A stretch of DNA of 64,000 nucleotides, from NCBI GenBank assembly GCA_965153455.1, contig OZ234496.1, positions 7,511,207 through 7,575,206 on the forward strand. Direction: 5' to 3'. Below the pieces are notes generated by a model. The model searched no databases, was not told the origin of the DNA, and was given only the letters and a program-made list of their open reading frames with translations. This document shows, in pieces, positions 57,151 through 64,000 of this stretch. Numbering within the stretch: the first letter of the stretch is position 1; the number at the start of each line of letters is the position of its first letter. Both the position numbers and the translations under genes were made by a program. The stretch comes from Sphagnum compactum (Eukaryota; Bryophyta; Sphagnopsida; Sphagnales).

Positions 57151-59774
57151 GAATACTCATAGGTAATTAATTCCCTTCATTTGACTAGTTACCCACCCCC
57201 TTGGTAAAAATGGGAAGGTAAAAAAAAGCCCAAACAAAAACCAGTGTTGTGCAGTTTTTTTGATTCTGACAGTTACCTCCGGTTCCCCTTTATTTGAGGA
57301 AATTTGCCGAATCAAAGAACCGGGGGGTTTCAAAATGGTTCCAGCTTTCTTGGGCAAAAAATTCAGAAAGAACCTCCAGTTCCAGGCTTTTGAAAAGAAT
57401 ATTCAAAAGAAAGCTTGCAGGCAACAAATCGGTGGTTTAGGGTAGGTCCTTTGAATTTTTAAAAAAAATTCTCAGTTTAGAGTAAGAGCCAGTTCTACGG
57501 CATTTAAGAAACTAACTGCCGATAGAGGGTCCGAACCAGTTATTTGATTTTTTCAGAACCCTTAACAAGGGTATATATATATGCATATACCCTAGCCTCA
57601 CCCACCGCTTGCAAGGTTCAAAATATAATAATAACTTTCCAAGACTGGTAATTAAAAAAACTCAAAATGCAATCAGTATGTAAATCCAGTAGTATGTGAG
57701 AAAAAAAATTGACATGGCAACAAGCAGCAAATTGTCAAAGGGCGACAGATTTAACATGGAATTAGTTTAATTAATAAAACCTTTGAAAATTTGCAGTCAA
57801 AATTAGGTGTTCGATTCATGCCTTTGTTGAGTCTAAGTTAATCACGGGGGAGGACTAGGTTATAACATCCAGTGATAAAAAATGTGCAAATCTTACTAAC
57901 CATCATCGTTATTTATGTGTGTCTTTGGTTGTTGTGAGTCAAGTTCTTAAACGTTACTTGATTTGTATTCAATTCAACCACCCATTCATGTGAGGGACAT
58001 TTTGTTGTTGTTTGAATAATGTTTAAGGACACAGAATGTGACTCATGATTATGTCTGGTAAACCATAACTTGTTTCTTGGGTCAGATTAGATGCACTTTC
58101 TTCTCATAAACATAACATGGCGTGTAGAGAGATCGTGTGTCGACTTTTTACAGTAATAGGCAAGTAATAGTAGTGTGATACCGTAACCTAGGGTCAGTTT
58201 CCACATTAACAAAACCAATAATTATTTATTTTCAAAACATGAATTCATTTTTAAATTTTGAAATTATTATTATTTTCATCATCTATTATAATATTGTGAT
58301 ATGAGTAGTGAAATTATTCAGAGTGTAGTCTGTGATATTTGCTATGATTTTCAACATGTCAACTTCATATTTTCACAAAATTTCATTTTGCTAGTTTGAG
58401 GATTATCTAATGACGAAGCGGACCTTAGTAGGCAAGGTAATATTTATCAAGGTGGCTTTTGCTGTGATTGCATGTTACATGATGATGTTGCTTGCATGGA
58501 GCTTCAAACACTAGTCCTCAAGGCCATCATGGAATGTGTAAGAAGAGTCTAGGTAAGTTGTCTTTTCAGTTCCCAACTAAAGAGCATCTCCACCCACAAC
58601 CCGTATTAGGACCTCTACTGGTATTAAACACATCCAAACGTATATTGTTAATCCCTAAATGTCCGCGAAAAGAGATAAATTGGTCCATCTTGACGTTCAG
58701 GGGGAGAGGAGAGCAATTTCCTCATCCCCCCCCCCGCCACCCCTCTCCCTAAACGTGAAAAAATCTACAATACATAAAGTGAGAGACTACTCAAGTGCGA
58801 TCACCAAGGAGGTCTTTTTTCTTTTTCTTTTTTCAATTTTAGTGATATAAACTTTTTGGCTATTTTTTGAAAGATAAATGACAATAAATATCAAATTTAC
58901 ACTTTGAAACGACGTTTAAAAAAAAAATTCCATTCCTGGTTTTTAAAAACATCAAAAATTGTGGAAAAACAAACATTAGCCACCACCTAGGCCAATGAGA
59001 AGAAAATATTTTCATTTATTGGTCCATGATAATATTTGTAGATCCAAACTCAGTTTCATCTTAAGTAACAGCAATTTCACCCATACCCCCTATTTGGGCT
59101 TGTAGTTGTGCTTATTATATTTAAGAGGGATATTAATTATTTTTTAAGACCCTCATCCATATTTATAAACATGGGTCAATGTAAAGGTGAGAGACAATTT
59201 GAGTGCAACATTTGAGCCAGTCATTATAGCCCACCAATGAACAACAATCATTTTATTATTCAAGGTGATGTAGTGTCACTAGATCCTTTGCAAATATGCT
59301 AGCCCAAACAACATTGCTTAACCCAACCCAACATTTATATACCATACTTCATCCAAAATTTAATGTGCAGGGCATTAGTGAAATTACTTTAAAGGTTGTA
59401 TTATATGAAAAGTATTATCAAAATGCCATTATACTAATGCCATGCTCCAAAGGTATTTGGATAAGTCTTGTGGTTGAGATCAAAGAGAGGAATAACACAA
59501 ACACAGCACACGCGCAGTGATGAAAGTAGGTCATGCAGTGATCAGGTGTATATGGGACGCTGGGAGGGACACACCATAGTAGTAAAATGTATGAAATACG
59601 GAACTGCTTCAAATGTTTTGATTTGTATGGGTGGGTCCGATAGGAAATATAAGCCTCTCTATATCTCAGAAGTGCCATGTGAGGTGTGCCAAAAACTAGT
59701 GTTCCAAGTCTGGAAAATTGCACTGGATGCATCAATCTGGTTTTGCAATCTCATACCCTATTCAACTATGGTGT
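57151..59774. other. AT-rich spacer
   Basis: A palindrome with arms GGGTATAT/ATATACCC lies at 57569-57592, and GAGCATCTCCA (MITE-like) at 58582-58592. No gene supported. Confidence 0.5.
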
Positions 59775-59912
59775 AGTAAATATTTGACCCAAGAATGTAC
59801 GTGCACTTTCTTTTATACTAAGTAAATATTTGACCCAAGAATGTATGTGCACTTTCTTTTATACTAAGTAAATATTTGATCCAAGAATGTATGTGCACTT
59901 TCTTTTATACTA
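59775..59912. repeat. Three near-perfect 46-bp tandem repeats
   Basis: Units starting AGTAAATATTTGA(C/T)CCAAGA at 59775, 59821 and 59867, each ending CTTTCTTTTATACTA. Only a few substitutions separate the copies, so the expansion is recent. Confidence 0.9.
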
Positions 59913-61600
59913 CATGGATATCACCTATCACCGGACAATATTCACTAGCTTGCATTTACTAGCTTGCATTAGTGAGGAAAACAGATGGAAAACTAAAGTT
60001 AGTTAAGATGATAATTTTTTGGATGGCAAGCAAAACCTATGTTGACAGGGCATCAGATTTCTGTAGATGGCGTGGAGAGATATGTGGTGACCTGGGTGTC
60101 AATATTCGTTTGCAGGAGGTAACGCATGCATACATGCGGTCTCTTGTTCATTGATTCATCTCTGGGCTAAACATTCCTTGTTTAATGCTGGAGGCCAAGG
60201 GAGAAGATAACTTCTATTATTGGATGTGTCTTGAGAACTGAGGTCTGAAAATGTTTAACAGTCAGCAATTGACAAGTTTTAAAATTGCACACTTCAAAAA
60301 GATTCCTGGGAGCTTGGTAGAAGGCAGCTTGCCAGGCAAAAGTATACAGAAGAACTAATATGTAAGACATATGAGGACCCATTGCCTAAACAGCACTGGA
60401 TCAATTCTAAACTTAGAAAATTGGAGCTTGCTCAAGGAAGAGTGACATGAAGAGGAAGTGCGACATGAAGATCTACCCACCCATCACGCAAGAATTACTA
60501 TGGTCTTCCATCATCTTAGTATGAGTTATCTAACAAATTATAAACAATTGAGTTACCTATTTGGAATATTAAAAAACAAGTACAATTTTGATATGTCAAA
60601 CTTCATCCAGATTACTCCCAGATGTATTGTCAAAACCCTCACCCTTTTTTTGGTCAAACGCAGTTTCTGAGCTTTGAATTGCAATGGCTTTTAAATTTCA
60701 TTTGAACTTGGATTTGGACGTAGTTTCATCACTTTCACCAACCAACAAAACTATGGTATATATCATGCAAAAGGACAAATCCACAATAAGGATTGGATGC
60801 GTGCTTCCACTCTTCCTAATTAGCTGTCAGTTGGATGATGTGTGATGGGCACATGCCTCATCAAACAGCAAAGGCGATGCCGAACCTTTCGTAGTACTAT
60901 TTAATTATATCCAACTTTGCAAAACAGTCGGTAGGTGAAGTTTTGATTTGCAAAGGAAGGGGGGAGGGGGTGGGGGGAGACAAGAAATTCCGTGTGTTAT
61001 AATAAGCAAGTTTCCACCCCCAAAATATTTGAGAATATTGCCAAAATGTGTTGTACAAAGCACCAATGTACAAATCCTTCTGCCTTGGTCTCTTTTAAAG
61101 GGAGCAACTTAAAAGATTGCCAACTGGGTTACATCTATTTATATTCATACCTACATTACTATATCAATTCCTGCATGTGCAAAAAGCTTTTCAAATTGAA
61201 AGAATGTTGAAACATGCACATGGGTTAGTGAGGTCCTGGCTCTTGGTCGGATATGACCCATTGACCCCTCCCCCAAAGGCTTTCAATATTCATATTTCCA
61301 TACACCTTACTTTGGTTTGGAGGATGACCCCTGTGCACCTTCCCACTTCTGTAAAACGATGCAATAGAAGCACCAGCTTATCAAGCAAAACACTCTCTCA
61401 AAAACCTATTATCTCCTAAGAAGATCAGATCAGATCCTACATTTCCATGATTTTGAAGAAACTAGTGGGTGCCCGTGGCCTAAGGCCACTGTGAAGTCCC
61501 CCGTGATGTGACCTCGGAGATTCTTGAGAGGGCAGGGTTTCAGGCAGAGTGGCAGGTGGAGGCGCAGCGAGTGCTTTTTGTCTTGCCTGACGCTTGAGCG
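59913..61600. other. Spacer with no recognised gene
   Basis: A short duplication ACTAGCTTGCAT(T) lies at 59944-59970. The open stretch around 60000-60115 (MIIFWMASKTYVDRASDFCR) looks exon-like but is isolated. No feature could be supported. Confidence 0.45.
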
Positions 61601-61605
61601 AGGCA

Positions 61606-61787
61606 TGTTACACAAAGTGATCGGCTGTGTGTAACAAAGAGGGAATGCAGTGAGAGTGTGGCTGAGAGGAACGGAAGAGAGAAAGGGAGGGTAATTGAGC
61701 GAATGGGGAAAGAGGGAGGGAGCCAAAACCAAAGTAGGTAGGTTTTTGGGCGTGTTACACAAAGTGATCGGCTGTGTGTAACAAAGT
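61606..61787. repeat. Direct repeat of a hairpin, 147-bp spacing
   Basis: An identical block of about 34 bases begins TGTTACACAAAGTGATCGGC at 61606 and again at 61753. Within each copy TGTTACACA and TGTGTAACA form perfect 9-base arms. Another repeated block, CCATTCAAAAGTACCA, lies at 61789 and 61917. It could be the ends of a small transposable element. Confidence 0.7.
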
Positions 61788-61929
61788 GCCATTCAAAAGT
61801 ACCATTTTGGAGGACCATGAGCGGAATTAATATATTAAAAAAAAAAATTGGTACTCCCAGGCCCCAGCCACTCCCACTCTCCCAGGCCCCTGTCCACAAA
61901 GTTACTGAGTGGAGGACCATTCAAAAGTA

Positions 61930-64000
61930 CCATAATAAGGACTGAGCGGAATTATAATATAGATTTGGTACATAGCCTTTTTTTTACATATTTTAGTGCA
62001 CCCATCACTTTGATGAGGAATTTCAAATCATTGGGAACATGATCACGGTATGTAAACCCTTTTGGTCGGTAAAGGAATTACTAAGCAACCTGCCTCATTG
62101 TGTGGAGGCACATGCTTCAGACTTCGGGTGCTGATTTCTTTTCTTATTTGTATAACACCTTTTGAAAACTGGAAAACTGGCTTCCTTCACTTAAAGAGGC
62201 AGAGAATAGATAAAGCCATGGCCAGGAACCCAAGAAACAATAAAATAATTCCAACAGCCTTCTTCCCATAACCTGGTGGAGAATTTTTGTGGATGATGTA
62301 GCTCCAACTTCTTCTTATCACTTATCTTCTTGAAATCCTATAAGTAAGTAAGTAGTGAAGAACACCAAAATGAGAAATTTGTCTCCATGGGTTTTATAGT
62401 AAATGGACAAAGGTAAGGTGAGGTCATGTTTACCCTTGAGACTCTTTCCATAGAGCTGCTGTGGTTGTGGACATCTTTGCCTCAGGTGGCCCCCTGTATT
62501 TTTTCAACACTCTTTATCTTGGGAGTTCAGGAGTCCCAAAGCAATTTTTGGCATAGGGTGCTTGACTTCTAAGTTAAGATCACATCTCACCTAGCTAAAC
62601 CTTACCACATACCTAGTGTTTCATTCTATGAACTAGGGTTCTACAAACAAGGTTTAGGCATTCAACTTCTTTCTTTGCTTTCCTTGGTATTATTGCCTTT
62701 AAAATTGTTCCCTTTAGTCTTTACCAAGCTTGGGGAATTGTACTCTCGTCATTTGATCAATTGACCATGCATTTTCATTATCAGGCTCTCAAGATCAGGC
62801 TGATGTTACAAAATAACCGAACGCCCAACAAGAATTACAATCAAAAGTTAGCTAGCATGTGTGCTCCATGGACAATGGTCAAAGACATGACACAAATTGA
62901 GACTGTTTGAAAATAAAGGATTTCAAGACCTATGATTTGCATAGAAAAATAGAAATGCCTAATGTAAAAACATTGACATTAAACATTGCAATATTGTTGT
63001 AAGACTCTTCAGAGGTTCTAGACAAGAATAAGTATGATGTAAGTTATACATGTTACATCCAAACAAATGTTGGCAGGTTGGCCCAGCTTGCATGGTCAAA
63101 CTCAAGGGTCAAATTCCAGTTCTTTTGACCCAGACCCAAATCAATGGCCATTTGTGGGAATTAGCACAAGAACCAAACAGTGGTAGCCTTTTGCTAGATC
63201 TAGAACCAAAACTTTCAAAAGAAACTCTTGAACACATTTTTCAAGTTTTTTTGAGTAAAAGAATTGAATTTTTTCGAAAAGTTGGCAATATGGGACTGAA
63301 CTCAGGCCCAATTTTCAAACTAGGCCCAACCTTGGGGACTCTGTACATGGAACTGGACTCAGACCCAATTTTTGAACTAAGCTGAACTAGGCCTAGAGGT
63401 TCTTGAATTTGAAAAAACATGCCAAACCTAAAATGGTATGATTTAAAAATTTGAAAAAACCAAGCTCAAACTCACACTCCAAGAACCTCCCAAAAAAATT
63501 TGAAGTGTCAAAACTTAGACCAGATGTCCTCTCAAAGAATAAGAACCAGCCAACATTAATCTAAACCCCAAGCCCTAATAAGTGGAGCAAGAATTGCTAG
63601 TCAATGTTTGATCAGACTCTTCCTGGACATGCAACTTATCAAATCTAGGGGAGCCGAAACACATTTTAGCGGTCAAAAACTGAAACCATGCATCTCTACT
63701 TATGACTTCTTAACGTGTATGCCCAACAAATGGATTTTATTGTTATTACATAAAACCATGCACATTGTTCAATGTTGACCAACTAATAGTTTCACTGTTA
63801 ACTCAGGGCTGGAAAGCACTTGGATTATCTGTGTGACATTTCAATCATCTTGAAATGATGAGCCACTCCATTTGCGTAAGGGGTTTGTCTCAAACCACTC
63901 CTGTTCCTTGGAAATGCTCGTATCTGAGCTATTTTTGGGGTTTTTTATACTGTGACCTAAAAACAGTGTCAAACACTTTCTGTGGATGAAAGCAGAAACC
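61930..64000. other. AT-rich spacer to the window end
   Basis: No gene recognised. The ORF at 63050-63385 starts at a non-ATG codon and contains repeated P-I-F-(K/E)-L phrases from an imperfect DNA repeat (about 63298-63382), not a known protein. Confidence 0.5.

Noticed and set aside
59972-60154. Exon-like ORF around MIIFWMASKTYVDRASDFCR
   Set aside because: Isolated, with no recognisable family or neighbouring exons.
63050-63385. 111-codon ORF near the window end
   Set aside because: Starts at a non-ATG codon, and its repeated phrases come from an imperfect DNA repeat; no known family.

Overview
This window is plant nuclear DNA. The protein-coding islands are those of a land plant: an organellar small heat-shock protein, a two-domain thiosulfate/3-mercaptopyruvate sulfurtransferase, a 54-residue membrane protein of a plant-only family, and two SAUR-type auxin-response proteins. 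Plant telomere-like boxes (AAACCCTAAA) sit near several of them. Introns follow the GT-AG rule, intergenic DNA is very AT-rich, and genes are sparse. The repeat load and the Ser-rich SAUR N-termini would suit a seed-free plant (bryophyte, lycophyte or fern), but nothing here fixes the species.

Layout. 1-14 kb is the gene-bearing left arm: small heat-shock protein (2848-4348, +), sulfurtransferase (6573-8927, +), small protein (11208-11372, -) and an unrecognised membrane-protein exon (13557-13982, +). 14-20.6 kb is AT-rich and without genes. 20.7-29.9 kb is one decayed Ty3/gypsy-type LTR retrotransposon. 31-37 kb holds two SAUR genes facing each other. 37-64 kb is almost entirely AT-rich intergenic DNA with short tandem repeats, remnants of a second retroelement on the minus strand (43321-44095), and a CpG-rich island with no gene attached (56745-57150).

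The main discovery candidate is the retrotransposon. Between its protease and reverse transcriptase it carries a C5-cytosine DNA methyltransferase with motifs I, IV, VI, VIII, IX and X in canonical order. At the far end of its integrase it carries a PHD zinc finger, where plant chromoviruses normally carry a chromodomain. Retrotransposon-borne DNA methyltransferases have been reported in dinoflagellates and a charophyte alga. Pairing one with a histone-reading PHD finger in a gypsy element would allow chromatin-targeted insertion together with self-methylation. This copy is dead: the pol region keeps one frame for about 2 kb but is broken by in-frame stops, many of the kind expected from C-to-T deamination.

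The host genes show no operon-like organisation. CpG-rich stretches mark their 5' ends (about 1050-1340, 6380-6720, 11350-11500, 31250-32640 and 36100-37200), which helps explain why the isolated island near 57 kb deserves attention. ORF starts were checked against actual ATG codons, and several apparent ORFs begin at non-ATG codons and were treated as exons or rejected. Splice sites are my own reading and have no transcript support.
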